Source: CAXBCP01 sp963974055
Lineage (GTDB): Bacteria; Pseudomonadota; Alphaproteobacteria; MPNO01; UBA830
Reading direction: 5' to 3'
NCBI GenBank assembly: GCA_963974055.1
Contig: CAXBCP010000023.1
Location: 15,172-79,171, forward strand
DNA: 64,000 nucleotides
Shown: positions 41,326 through 50,049 of the stretch, piece after piece
Numbering within the stretch: position 1 is the stretch's first letter
Layout: every line of letters starts with the position of its first letter
Position numbers and translations under genes: made by a program
Notes under the pieces: generated by a model
What the model saw: only the letters and a program-made list of their open reading frames with translations
The model's database searches: none
What the model was told of the DNA's origin: nothing

Positions 41326-42042
41326 TCAGTAGGCGGGAATCACCGCGCCATGCGGCTCGCAGTCCGGGGCGGCGAGATCGACGAAAAACCCGGTAATGTC
41401 ATCGGGCGTTTTCAGGGTGTCCGGGTCCTCGCCGGGAAAGGCTTCGGCGCGCATCGACGTGCGGGTCGCGCCGGGGTCCAGCAGGTTGATCTTCAGCCTG
41501 GTTTCCTCGGTTTCGGCGGCCCAGCAGTTCACCATCATTTCGAGCGCCGCCTTGGTCACCGCATAGGCGCCCCAATAGGGCCGCTTGCCCCGCGCGGCGC
41601 CGGAGGTCACGAAGATCGCCCGGCCGGCATCGGACTGGCGCAGCAGCGGGTCCGTCGTCCGGATCAGGCGCCAGTTCGCATTCAGGTTCACGTCCACCAC
41701 GTCGGACCATACGGCGGCGTCGATATGGTTGATCGGCGCCATTTCGCCGAGCAGGGCGGCGTTCCCGACCAGGATATCGAGCCTGCCGAAGCGCTCGGCA
41801 ATGGTCGGGCCGATCATGTCCACCTGGTCGAGGTCGCGCAGGTCCAGTTCGAGCAGGGTCGCCGCCCGGTCGTCGCCATGAACGCTGCGGATACGGTCGT
41901 CGATGTCTTCAAGCCCGCCCCGGGTGCGGGCGACAAGCACCACATGGGCGCCTTCCGCGGCGAAACGCAGAGCGACGGCGGCGCCGATGCCGCGCGATGC
42001 CCCGGTGACGAGGGCGATCCGGTCCTGCAGGCGTCCGGTCAC
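41326..42042 (-). CDS. SDR-family oxidoreductase
   Basis: 238 residues. Classical SDR: cofactor motif TGASRGIGAAVALRFA (near 13), NNAG-equivalent GNAALLGE, catalytic Ser in FVTSGAARGKRPYWGAYAVTKAAL with YxxxK (Tyr, Lys). The start overlaps the purF stop by 4 bp, and it is the last gene of the eight-gene minus-strand operon. The substrate is not evident. Confidence 0.85.
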   Translation of the reverse strand: MTGRLQDRIALVTGASRGIGAAVALRFAAEGAHVVLVARTRGGLEDIDDRIRSVHGDDRAATLLELDLRDLDQVDMIGPTIAERFGRLDILVGNAALLGEMAPINHIDAAVWSDVVDVNLNANWRLIRTTDPLLRQSDAGRAIFVTSGAARGKRPYWGAYAVTKAALEMMVNCWAAETEETRLKINLLDPGATRTSMRAEAFPGEDPDTLKTPDDITGFFVDLAAPDCEPHGAVIPAY

Positions 42043-43496
42043 GCGAGCTGTGTCAGGAAGGACAGTTGCGGGCTGGGCTGGTCGGTCGATTCATCCGTCA
42101 GCGCGATCGGGTATTCGCCGGAGAAACAGGCATCGCAGTATTGCGGCTGTTCGCCGTTTCGCGAGGCTTCGCCCATCGCCCGGTACAGCCCGTCCATGGA
42201 CAGGAAGGCCAGGCTGTCGACGCCGATGATCTTCGCCATTTCCGCGATATTGTGCTGGGCGGCGAGCAACTGGTCGCGGTCCGGGGTATCGACGCCGTAA
42301 AAACAGGAATACGTCGTCGGCGGGCTCGCGATGCGCATGTGAACCTCGGTCGCGCCGGCGGCACGGACCATTTCGACGATTTTCACCGACGTCGTGCCGC
42401 GGACGATGCTGTCGTCGACCAGGATGACGCGGCGGCCGTCGATGACTTCGCGGTTGGCGTTGTGTTTCAGCTTGACCCCGAGATGGCGGATACGGTCGGT
42501 CGGTTCGATAAATGTCCGCCCGACATAGTGGTTGCGGATAATCCCGAGCTCGTAAGGAATGCCTGACTGTTCGGAATAGCCGAGGGCGGCGGGGACGCCG
42601 GAATCCGGCACCGGGATGACGACATCCGCGGGCACCCCGGTTTCGACGGCCAGTTCGCGGCCGATGTTCTTGCGGGCGTCGTAGACGTTCTTGCCCTCGA
42701 TCGTGCTGTCGGGGCGCGCAAAGTAGATATATTCGAAAATGCAGAACCGGTGCTGCTTCTTCCCGAACGGATGCATCGACTGCAAGCCGTCTTCGTCGAT
42801 CAGGACCATTTCTCCGGGTTCGATATCGCGCACGTATTCGGCGCCGATGATGTCGAGCGCGCAGGTCTCGGAGGCCAGGATATAGGCTTCCTCGAAACGG
42901 CCGAGAACCAGCGGGCGCACACCGTGCGGATCGCGGACGCCGATGAGCGTGTCGTTATGCAGCGCGACCAGCGAATAGGCGCCTTCGACCGTCTGCAGCG
43001 CGGCGACGGCCCGGTCGACGACGGTGTCGAATGTGCTGGTGGCGATCAGGTGCAGGATCACCTCGGTATCGGTGGTCGACTGGAAAATACACCCGCGCTG
43101 GACCAGCGCGTGGCGCAGCGCGACGGCGTTGGTCAGGTTGCCGTTATGGCCGATGGCAAAGCCGCCGGACGAGAAATCGGCGAAAAGCGGCTGGATATTG
43201 CGGGTGAGCGTGTCGCCCGTCGTCGAATAGCGGTTATGGCCGATGGCCGACCGGCCCGGCAGTTTGCTGATGACGCTTTCTTCGCTGAAATTGTCGCCGA
43301 CATGGCCGGCCGCCCGGTGGCTGTAGAACTGACCGCCTTCGTAGGTGACGATCCCGGCCGCTTCCTGGCCGCGGTGCTGCAGGGCGTGAAGGCCGAGCGC
43401 GGTAAGGGCGGCGGCGTCCGTGTGGCCGTAGACGCCAAAGATGCCGCATTCTTCATGCAGCTTGTCGTCATCGAATGGGTTTGTGGTTATCGACAC
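42039..43496 (-). CDS. purF: Amidophosphoribosyltransferase
   Basis: 485 residues. After a short propeptide the nucleophile is Cys17 (EECGIFGVYG), exposed by self-cleavage. The Ntn glutaminase domain carries HALQHRGQEAAGI and IGHNRYST. The phosphoribosyltransferase domain has the PRPP loop VILVDDSIVRGTTS. It catalyses the first committed step of purine synthesis. It is downstream of cvpA, the classic cvpA-purF arrangement. Confidence 0.97.
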   Translation of the reverse strand: MSITTNPFDDDKLHEECGIFGVYGHTDAAALTALGLHALQHRGQEAAGIVTYEGGQFYSHRAAGHVGDNFSEESVISKLPGRSAIGHNRYSTTGDTLTRNIQPLFADFSSGGFAIGHNGNLTNAVALRHALVQRGCIFQSTTDTEVILHLIATSTFDTVVDRAVAALQTVEGAYSLVALHNDTLIGVRDPHGVRPLVLGRFEEAYILASETCALDIIGAEYVRDIEPGEMVLIDEDGLQSMHPFGKKQHRFCIFEYIYFARPDSTIEGKNVYDARKNIGRELAVETGVPADVVIPVPDSGVPAALGYSEQSGIPYELGIIRNHYVGRTFIEPTDRIRHLGVKLKHNANREVIDGRRVILVDDSIVRGTTSVKIVEMVRAAGATEVHMRIASPPTTYSCFYGVDTPDRDQLLAAQHNIAEMAKIIGVDSLAFLSMDGLYRAMGEASRNGEQPQYCDACFSGEYPIALTDESTDQPSPQLSFLTQLA

Positions 43497-43509
43497 GCGG
43501 GGTGCATCC

Positions 43510-44139
43510 TTATTGATGGCTTCGGATCAGGCGATCCATTTCCTGACGCTCTTCGGGCTTGTAACCGGATTTACGTTCGTTTCCGGCACTTTCGGGCTTC
43601 GGCGACAGCAGCGAGCGAAAAGTGCCGTCGCGGTCGGCATCGGGCGCTGCCGGGGGCTTCAGGCCCAGTTCCGACGGGACCGCCGACACAAGCATGTTCG
43701 CGCCGCGCTTGAGCAGCGGCAGCGTTTTTGCGCCTTTGTAGAACGCCGACTGGTCGTTCAGGTCCAGGACCTGCTGGCTGAACAGGTAGCCGCCGCTGAC
43801 CACGACCGCGCCGATCGCAAGACCGGCGAGGAAGCCGAACGTGCGGTCGAGCATCCCGAACGCGCTGTCGCGGACGCCGCCGGCGATGGCGTGGCTGATC
43901 AGGGTGAGCACGATCATCGACACCACGAAAATCGCGGCGCCGGCCGCGATGTCGGCGATCAGCTCCTGGCCGATCCATTCCCGCGCATAGGGGCGGGCAT
44001 GGGAAAATCCGTAGACCGTCGCGAGCGTCGCGCCGACCCAGCCGGCCAGGCCCAGGATGACCCGGACCAGTCCGAGCCGCAGGGCGATGATCCCGCATAA
44101 AACGATAATTACCGCAACGGCGATATCCGCAGTGTTCAT
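43510..44139 (-). CDS. cvpA: CvpA family membrane protein
   Basis: 209 residues. Four hydrophobic helices (IAVAVIIVLCGIIAL; VILGLAGWVGATLATVYGF; IAAGAAIFVVSMIVLTLI; FLAGLAIGAVVVSGGYLF) and the family motif FGMLDRTFGFLAG. The C-terminal 80 residues are polar and cytoplasmic. CvpA is associated with colicin V export and envelope stress; it is conserved next to purF. It overlaps the radA stop by 4 bp. Confidence 0.88.
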   Translation of the reverse strand: MNTADIAVAVIIVLCGIIALRLGLVRVILGLAGWVGATLATVYGFSHARPYAREWIGQELIADIAAGAAIFVVSMIVLTLISHAIAGGVRDSAFGMLDRTFGFLAGLAIGAVVVSGGYLFSQQVLDLNDQSAFYKGAKTLPLLKRGANMLVSAVPSELGLKPPAAPDADRDGTFRSLLSPKPESAGNERKSGYKPEERQEMDRLIRSHQ

Positions 44140-45572
44140 TCAGCAGCCTCTGTCTCAGCACGCATCGCTGCACCCGAAAGATCGAACAGTCCTAGCATGT
44201 CCTGCAGTTTTCGCATCTCAGAAATACGGATTTTGGCAGAATCGTCGCTATTCTGTCCCGTGTCGTTTCCGGGGTCCCGTTTGCGCCCGGCGCGGCGGCG
44301 CGGCGGCGCCCAGGCGGCTTCGAACCCCAGTTTCGCGGCTTCCTTGAGCCGCAGGTCGGCCTGATTGACGGACCGCACTTCGCCGGACAGCCCGATTTCG
44401 CCGAATATGACGGTATCCGCCGCAAGCGGCTGGTCGAGGATCGCGGACACCAGTGCGGCGGCGACGGCGAGGTCGGCCGCCGGCTCGCTTATGCGCAGCC
44501 CGCCCGCAACGTTCAGATAGACGTCCCGCCCGGCCAGGCTTATGCCGCAGCGGGCTTCGAGCACCGCGAGCACCATGGCGAGACGCGCCGAATCCCAGCC
44601 GATCACGGCGCGCCGCGGGGTGCCGAGCGCGGACGGCGCCACAAGGGCCTGAATTTCCACCAGCACGGGGCGCGTGCCCTCCATGCCGGCGAATACAGCG
44701 GCGCCCGATACGTCGTCGCGCCGTTCGGACAGGAACAGCGCGGACGGGTTTTCGACCTGCATCAGGCCGGCGCCGGTCATTTCGAACACGCCGATTTCGT
44801 CGGTCGGCCCGAAGCGGTTCTTGATGGCGCGCAGCAGCCGGAACTGGTGGCCGCGCTCGCCTTCGAAATACAGAACCGTATCGACCATGTGTTCGAGGAC
44901 GCGGGGACCGGCAATGGCCCCGTCCTTGGTGACGTGGCCGACCAGAATGACGGTGAACCCCCGCCGTTTGGCAAGCCGGATGAGCGTGTCGGCGGTACTG
45001 CGCACCTGCGAAACGGAGCCCGGCGCGGAATCGAGATTGTCGAGATACATCGTCTGGATGGAGTCGATGATCACCATGCGCGGCGGGTTGGCGACATCCA
45101 GGGTCGCCATGATATCGCGGACATTCGTCGCCGCGGCGAGCTGCACCGGCGACGAGGTCAGGCCGAGCCGGTCGGCGCGCATCCGGACCTGGTCGATGGC
45201 TTCCTCGCCCGAGATATAGGCGCAGGATGCGGACCTCGAAATTGCCGCGGCGACCTGCAGCAGGATCGTCGATTTTCCGATTCCGGGATCGCCGCCCACC
45301 AGCAGCGCCGAGCCGGGCACGAGCCCGCCGCCCGTTACCCTGTCGAATTCCAGCAGGCCGGAGGTCAGGCGCGGCGGCGGCTTGGTTTTTCCGTCCAGCG
45401 GAACGAATTCGATATTGCGGCCTTTTCCGGCGCCGAGACCTTTCGGTGTCGTGTCGGCGGCGATCTCTTCGGCGATGGAATTCCATTCGTTGCAGGAATC
45501 GCACTGGCCCTGCCATTTGCTGTAGGTCGCGGCGCAGTTCTGACAGGTGAACACGGTCGATTTCTTCGCCAT
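44136..45572 (-). CDS. radA: DNA repair protein RadA (Sms)
   Basis: 478 residues. The N-terminal zinc finger is CQNCAATYSKWQGQCDSC. The RecA-like core has Walker A GGDPGIGKST (near 92), the RadA-specific KNRFG motif (near 249) and a C-terminal Lon-like domain. Insertion of charged sequence (PPRRRAGRKRDPGNDTGQN) near 430 is longer than usual. It promotes branch migration in recombination. Confidence 0.95.
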   Translation of the reverse strand: MAKKSTVFTCQNCAATYSKWQGQCDSCNEWNSIAEEIAADTTPKGLGAGKGRNIEFVPLDGKTKPPPRLTSGLLEFDRVTGGGLVPGSALLVGGDPGIGKSTILLQVAAAISRSASCAYISGEEAIDQVRMRADRLGLTSSPVQLAAATNVRDIMATLDVANPPRMVIIDSIQTMYLDNLDSAPGSVSQVRSTADTLIRLAKRRGFTVILVGHVTKDGAIAGPRVLEHMVDTVLYFEGERGHQFRLLRAIKNRFGPTDEIGVFEMTGAGLMQVENPSALFLSERRDDVSGAAVFAGMEGTRPVLVEIQALVAPSALGTPRRAVIGWDSARLAMVLAVLEARCGISLAGRDVYLNVAGGLRISEPAADLAVAAALVSAILDQPLAADTVIFGEIGLSGEVRSVNQADLRLKEAAKLGFEAAWAPPRRRAGRKRDPGNDTGQNSDDSAKIRISEMRKLQDMLGLFDLSGAAMRAETEAAE

Positions 45573-45575
45573 CGC

Positions 45576-46364
45576 TCAGTCCGCCCCGGCGGTGGCGAGG
45601 TTTGTCGAAATCGGGCCGTCGACCCGGCCGTGGATGAACTGGTCGACATAGGGGTTGCCGCTGGCGTTGATCGCCCCGACATCGCCGACCCAGATGATCT
45701 TGCCTTCGTAGATCATGGCGATGCGGTCGGCGATCCGCCGGGCGCTTTCCATGTCGTGGGTGATGGTCAGGGCGGTCGCCCCGAGTTCGCGCACGCATTT
45801 GACGATCAGGCTGTCGATGACTTCGCCCATCAGCGGGTCGATTCCCGTTGTCGGCTCGTCGAAGAACAGGATCTCCGGATTGGCGGCGATCGCCCGGGCG
45901 AGGCCGACCCGTTTCTGCGCGCCGGCGGAGATATCGGCCGGAAACCGGTCGACGCCGTCGCTGTCCAGCCCGACCTGGCGGAGCCGCTCGATCGCGATTT
46001 CGCGGGCTTCGGCTTTTTCGACGCCATGGGCCGACATCAGACCGAAGGCGACGTTTTCCCAGAGCGGCAGCGAGTCGAACAGCGCCGCGCCCTGGAACAG
46101 CATGCCGAGCTTGCGGTTGATCCGGTCGCGGGCGGCGCCGGTGATGCCGACGACTTCTTCGCCGTCGATTTTGATCGACCCGGAATCCGGCGTCAGGATA
46201 CCGACGATGTTCTTCAGCAGCACCGATTTGCCGCTGCCCGACCCCCCGATCACGGCCAGGGATTCGCCTTCGTATACGTCGAGATCGAGTCCCCGCAGGA
46301 CGTGTTTTGTACCGAACGACTTGGTCAGCCCGCGAATGGCGATTTTGACCGGCGCCGCCGTCAT
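45576..46364 (-). CDS. mlaF: Phospholipid-transport ABC ATPase (MlaF-like)
   Basis: 262 residues from the ATG at 46364. Walker A GGSGSGKSVLLKN, Walker B ILFFDEPTTGIDP; the signature is SAGAQKRVGLARA, a variant of LSGGQ typical of MlaF/Ttg2A. It energises retrograde or anterograde phospholipid transport between membranes. The start overlaps the mlaE stop by 4 bp. No mlaD, mlaC or mlaB is adjacent. Confidence 0.9.
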   Translation of the reverse strand: MTAAPVKIAIRGLTKSFGTKHVLRGLDLDVYEGESLAVIGGSGSGKSVLLKNIVGILTPDSGSIKIDGEEVVGITGAARDRINRKLGMLFQGAALFDSLPLWENVAFGLMSAHGVEKAEAREIAIERLRQVGLDSDGVDRFPADISAGAQKRVGLARAIAANPEILFFDEPTTGIDPLMGEVIDSLIVKCVRELGATALTITHDMESARRIADRIAMIYEGKIIWVGDVGAINASGNPYVDQFIHGRVDGPISTNLATAGAD

Positions 46365-47134
46365 TTGGCGAAAAACGCTTCGGTGATCAGGTAATTCGAC
46401 GCCAGGATAAGGATCGATGCCGATACCACGGCGTTCGTCGTCGCCGCGCCGACGCCCTGGGCGCCGCCCTTGGAATAATACCCGTGGTAACACCCCATCA
46501 GGGCGATCAGGAAACCGAACACCGCGGCTTTGACGAGGCCGGATACCACGTCGATGAATTCGAGAAACTGCCAGGTGTTCTTCAGGTAGACGGCGGGGTT
46601 GAAATCCAGCTTGTGCACCGCGACCAGGTAGCCGCCGAATACGCCGATGATATCCGCGACCAGCACGCAGCACGGCAGCATCACCATCCCGGCGAGGAGA
46701 CGCGGCGCAACCAGGTATTTGTAGGGGTTGGTCGCCAGGGTCGACAGGGCGTCTATCTGCTCTGTGACCCGCATGGTACCGATTTCGGCCGCCATCGCGG
46801 CGCCGATCCGGCCCGCGATCATCAGCCCGGCGAGAACCGGGGCGAGTTCCCGCGTGATCGACAGGACGACCACGGTCGCGACCGCGCCCTCGGCGTTGAA
46901 GCGCGCAAAGCCGCTATAGCTCTGCAGTGCCAGAACCATGCCGGTAAACACCGCGGTCAGGCCGACCACGGGAAGCGAATAATACCCGATCTCGATAATC
47001 TGGCGCAGCAGCAGCCGGGGATAGAAGGGCGGGCGGACGACGTGGCTGACGCTGATGCCCGCGAAAATGGCGAGACGTCCGGTCGAGGCCAGGAAACGCA
47101 GCAGGACGCGGCCGATGGCGGCAACGAAATTCAT
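46361..47134 (-). CDS. mlaE: Phospholipid-transport permease (MlaE-like)
   Basis: 257 residues with about five membrane helices. The MlaE family signature is visible in MVLALQSYSGFARF, ELAPVLAGLMIAGRIGAAMAAEIGTMRVTEQIDAL and FGFLIALMGCYHGYYSKGGAQGVGAATTNAVV. It forms the inner-membrane core of the Mla transporter with MlaF. It overlaps alr and mlaF by 4 bp each. Confidence 0.92.
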   Translation of the reverse strand: MNFVAAIGRVLLRFLASTGRLAIFAGISVSHVVRPPFYPRLLLRQIIEIGYYSLPVVGLTAVFTGMVLALQSYSGFARFNAEGAVATVVVLSITRELAPVLAGLMIAGRIGAAMAAEIGTMRVTEQIDALSTLATNPYKYLVAPRLLAGMVMLPCCVLVADIIGVFGGYLVAVHKLDFNPAVYLKNTWQFLEFIDVVSGLVKAAVFGFLIALMGCYHGYYSKGGAQGVGAATTNAVVSASILILASNYLITEAFFAK

Positions 47135-48267
47135 GACCGATCCCCGCCGGCGGGGACGCCGCCGCCGGTATAGGTGCGGGCATAACGCTGGCCCAGCGCC
47201 GTCAGGATTTCATAGCCGATGGTGCCCGCCTCGTCGGCAAGGTCGTCGATCGTGTGCTGTTCGCAGATCATGTCGATATCGTCGCCCGTTCCGATGGCGT
47301 GTGGCGGGACGGCGGAAATATCGAACGTTACCAGGTCCATTGAAACGCGCCCGACAACCGGCACTTTTACGCCGGCTGCGTATCCGTGCCCGCGATTTCC
47401 CAGAGACCTAAGATATCCGTCCGCATATCCTGCCGCGACGGTCGCCAGACGGCTGCCCGCCGGTACCGATTGCGTCGCACCGTAGCCAACGGTCGATTCG
47501 CTGTCAACGACACGGATTTGCAGGATTTTCCCTTTTAAACCAACAGCTTGTTTCATCTTTTTCGGGGCGCCCGTCGACCGTGAAACGCCGTACAGCGCGG
47601 CCCCCGGCCGGGACAGGTCGTAGTGGAAATCGGGGCCGAGAAATATCCCCGCCGAATTGGCCAGCGATGCCGGCGCCGCCGGAAGCTCGGCCCGCAATGC
47701 GTCGAACTGGACGCGCTGTTCCCGGTTCATGGGGTGGCCGGAATCTTCGCCGCAGGCAAGATGGCTCATGATATAGGCGACCGAGATACCGTCGAGCGCA
47801 TCCGGCGCGCGGGCGAGCGCGCCTGCTTCCGCCGGCGACAGGCCGAGACGGCGCATGCCGGTATCCAGCGACAGGATCGCCGCCGCGCCGCCGGTCGCGC
47901 GCCCGTGGTCCGCCCAGGCCGCGATATCCTCCGGGGTGTTCAGCACCGGGGTCAGGTCGAATGCCGCAATGTCTTTCGCCGTATCCGCGCCCATCAGCCC
48001 GTTCAGGACATAAATCGCCGGCGCCGCGCCCAGCGCCGCCCGCAGGCGGATGCCCTCGTCGATGGTGGCGACGAAAAACCGGGTGCAGCCGGCGGCGGCG
48101 AGTGCGCGTCCTGCCTGTTCGAGGCCGACGCCGTAGCCGTCCGCCTTGACGACGGCGCCGCAGGCCGCCGGGGCCGTCCGTGCCGACAGGTCGCGCCAGT
48201 TTTCGGCGATCGCGTCCAGGTTGACGGTCAGGACGGCGCCGGGATGGCCGGAGGCGCGCGCCGTCAG
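47131..48267 (-). CDS. alr: Alanine racemase, apparent CTG start
   Basis: 378 residues if translation starts at CTG 48267. The PLP lysine is Lys41 in AVVKADGYG, and the family segments HPGAVLTVNLDAIAENW and ARSTVGYGATQSVPAGS-like VGYGATQSVPAGSRLATVAAGYADGYLRSL are present. The first ATG in frame (47994) would delete the PLP site, and no ATG, GTG or TTG lies between the dnaB stop and the conserved N terminus. CTG overlaps the dnaB stop as CTGA, matching the 4-bp overlaps elsewhere in this operon, with GGGAGA 10 bases upstream. It supplies D-alanine for peptidoglycan. Confidence 0.88.
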   Translation of the reverse strand: MTARASGHPGAVLTVNLDAIAENWRDLSARTAPAACGAVVKADGYGVGLEQAGRALAAAGCTRFFVATIDEGIRLRAALGAAPAIYVLNGLMGADTAKDIAAFDLTPVLNTPEDIAAWADHGRATGGAAAILSLDTGMRRLGLSPAEAGALARAPDALDGISVAYIMSHLACGEDSGHPMNREQRVQFDALRAELPAAPASLANSAGIFLGPDFHYDLSRPGAALYGVSRSTGAPKKMKQAVGLKGKILQIRVVDSESTVGYGATQSVPAGSRLATVAAGYADGYLRSLGNRGHGYAAGVKVPVVGRVSMDLVTFDISAVPPHAIGTGDDIDMICEQHTIDDLADEAGTIGYEILTALGQRYARTYTGGGVPAGGDRS

Positions 48268-49823
48268 AACGGCACGTCTCCCGGCGGCGGCGCGCCGTCG
48301 GCGTCGCGCGGATCGGCGTAGTCGTCCTCGTCTTCCAGGTTGTCGAATTTCGTGGCTTCGGGATAGAAGCGGAGCTTCACCGTGCCGGTCGGTCCGTGCC
48401 GCTGCTTGGCGATGATGACCTCGGCATGGCCGCGGACTTCGGCCATCGCTTCTTCCCAGATCATGTAGCGTTCGTTCAGCTTTTCATGGGATTCGTCGCC
48501 GCGCCGCGACGGTTCGGCGCGCTGCAGATAGTATTCGTCGCGATAGATGAACATCACGACGTCGGCGTCCTGTTCGATCGTGCCCGATTCACGCAGGTCG
48601 GCGAGCTGCGGGCGTTTGTCTTCGCGCTGTTCGACGGCGCGGCTGAGCTGCGACAGGGCGATCACCGGGACCTCCAGCTCCTTGGCCAGGGTTTTCAGCC
48701 CCCGGGTGATTTCCGAAATTTCCTGGACGCGGTTCTGTTCGCGCCCGCCGCCGCTGCCCTGCAGCAGTTGCAGGTAATCGACGACGATCAGTCCCAGGCC
48801 GTGCTGGCGTTTCAGGCGCCGCGCCCGGGTCCGCAGGGCGGAAACCGTGAGGGCAGGGGTGTCGTCGATATAAAGCGGGGCTTTCTGAAGCCGCTGGCTG
48901 GTCTGTACCAGACGGTCGAACTCGGTCTGGTTCAGCTCGCCCTTGCGGATCTTGTCCGACGCGATCTGGGCGCCTTCGGCAAGGATACGGGCTGCGAGCT
49001 GTTCGGCCGACATTTCGAGCGAGAAAAATCCGACCACCGGATCGTCGACCGGGGTTTCGTTGCCGTGTTCGTCGACGACGGTATCGGTCAGGTTGGCGAC
49101 GTTGAAGGCGATATTGGTGGCCAGCGCCGTCTTGCCCATGGCCGGGCGGCCGGCGAGGACGATCAGATCGGACCTGTGCAGCCCGCCGAGCAGCAGGTCG
49201 AGCTGCCGGAACTGGGTCGGCACGCCGCCGAGCGCGCCGTCCCGGTTGAAGGCGACGGCCGCCATGTCGACCGCATCGCGGATGGATTCGGCGAAGCTCT
49301 GGAACCCGCCCTCGTAATTGCCCGTGGTCGCGAGGTCGTAAAGATACTGTTCCGCGCCTTCGACCTGGCGCATCGCGCTGTCTTCGGGATCGTGGGAGAA
49401 CGCATGGTTGACGACATCGGTGCCGAGCTCGATCAGCTGGCGGCGCAGGAAAAGGTCGTAGATCAGGCGGCCGTAATCTTCGGCATTGATGATGGCGAAG
49501 GTCGCGCCCGCCAGCTCCGCGAGATAGCGGTGACCGCCGATTTCGGCGAATTCCTCGGTGTCGAAGACGTGTTTCAGGGTCGTCGGGTTGGCCTGCTGGC
49601 CGCGTTCGATCAGCTTGGCGCAGGCATCGTATATCCGCCCGTGGAGAGGGTCGAAGAAATGCTCCGGGCGCAGGAATTCGGAAATCCGTTCATAGGCGCG
49701 GTTGTTTTCCAGCACCGCGCCCAGAAGCCCCATTTCGGCCTCGATATTGTTCGGCGGCTGCCGATAGCCCTGGGTGTCTTCGCCCGGGGAGTCGTCTTCG
49801 TGCTGATGCAGCGTTGTGGCCAC
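48264..49823 (-). CDS. dnaB: Replicative DNA helicase
   Basis: 519 residues. An N-terminal collar domain (PPNNIEAEMGLLGAVL) precedes the RecA-like core with Walker A GRPAMGKTALATN (near 225), VDYLQLLQ (Walker B) and SQLSRAVEQR. No intein. The C terminus DGAPPPGDVPF is typical. It heads the operon, and its start lies 226 bp from cfa, which holds the likely promoter and the 7-bp inverted repeat GCGAATC/GATTCGC (49861-49877). Confidence 0.96.
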   Translation of the reverse strand: MATTLHQHEDDSPGEDTQGYRQPPNNIEAEMGLLGAVLENNRAYERISEFLRPEHFFDPLHGRIYDACAKLIERGQQANPTTLKHVFDTEEFAEIGGHRYLAELAGATFAIINAEDYGRLIYDLFLRRQLIELGTDVVNHAFSHDPEDSAMRQVEGAEQYLYDLATTGNYEGGFQSFAESIRDAVDMAAVAFNRDGALGGVPTQFRQLDLLLGGLHRSDLIVLAGRPAMGKTALATNIAFNVANLTDTVVDEHGNETPVDDPVVGFFSLEMSAEQLAARILAEGAQIASDKIRKGELNQTEFDRLVQTSQRLQKAPLYIDDTPALTVSALRTRARRLKRQHGLGLIVVDYLQLLQGSGGGREQNRVQEISEITRGLKTLAKELEVPVIALSQLSRAVEQREDKRPQLADLRESGTIEQDADVVMFIYRDEYYLQRAEPSRRGDESHEKLNERYMIWEEAMAEVRGHAEVIIAKQRHGPTGTVKLRFYPEATKFDNLEDEDDYADPRDADGAPPPGDVPF

Positions 49824-50049
49824 GATTCATTCTCCGGTTTTCGAGTATGCGGAGCCTACTGCGAATCGGCGATTCGCAGATTGCATTCCTCGTCTGCGAT
49901 CCGTATTTGCGGTGGACGGTTCCGGTCTGCGGACCCTGTCTGTGGAATACGGGGAAAATAAGGCGAAGTCTGGGGACAACCGCGTTTTAATTCGCGATAG
50001 CGCTTCCCGCGGGCCTTGCGGCGAACACGGAACTGTGGGCAGGCGTCGG

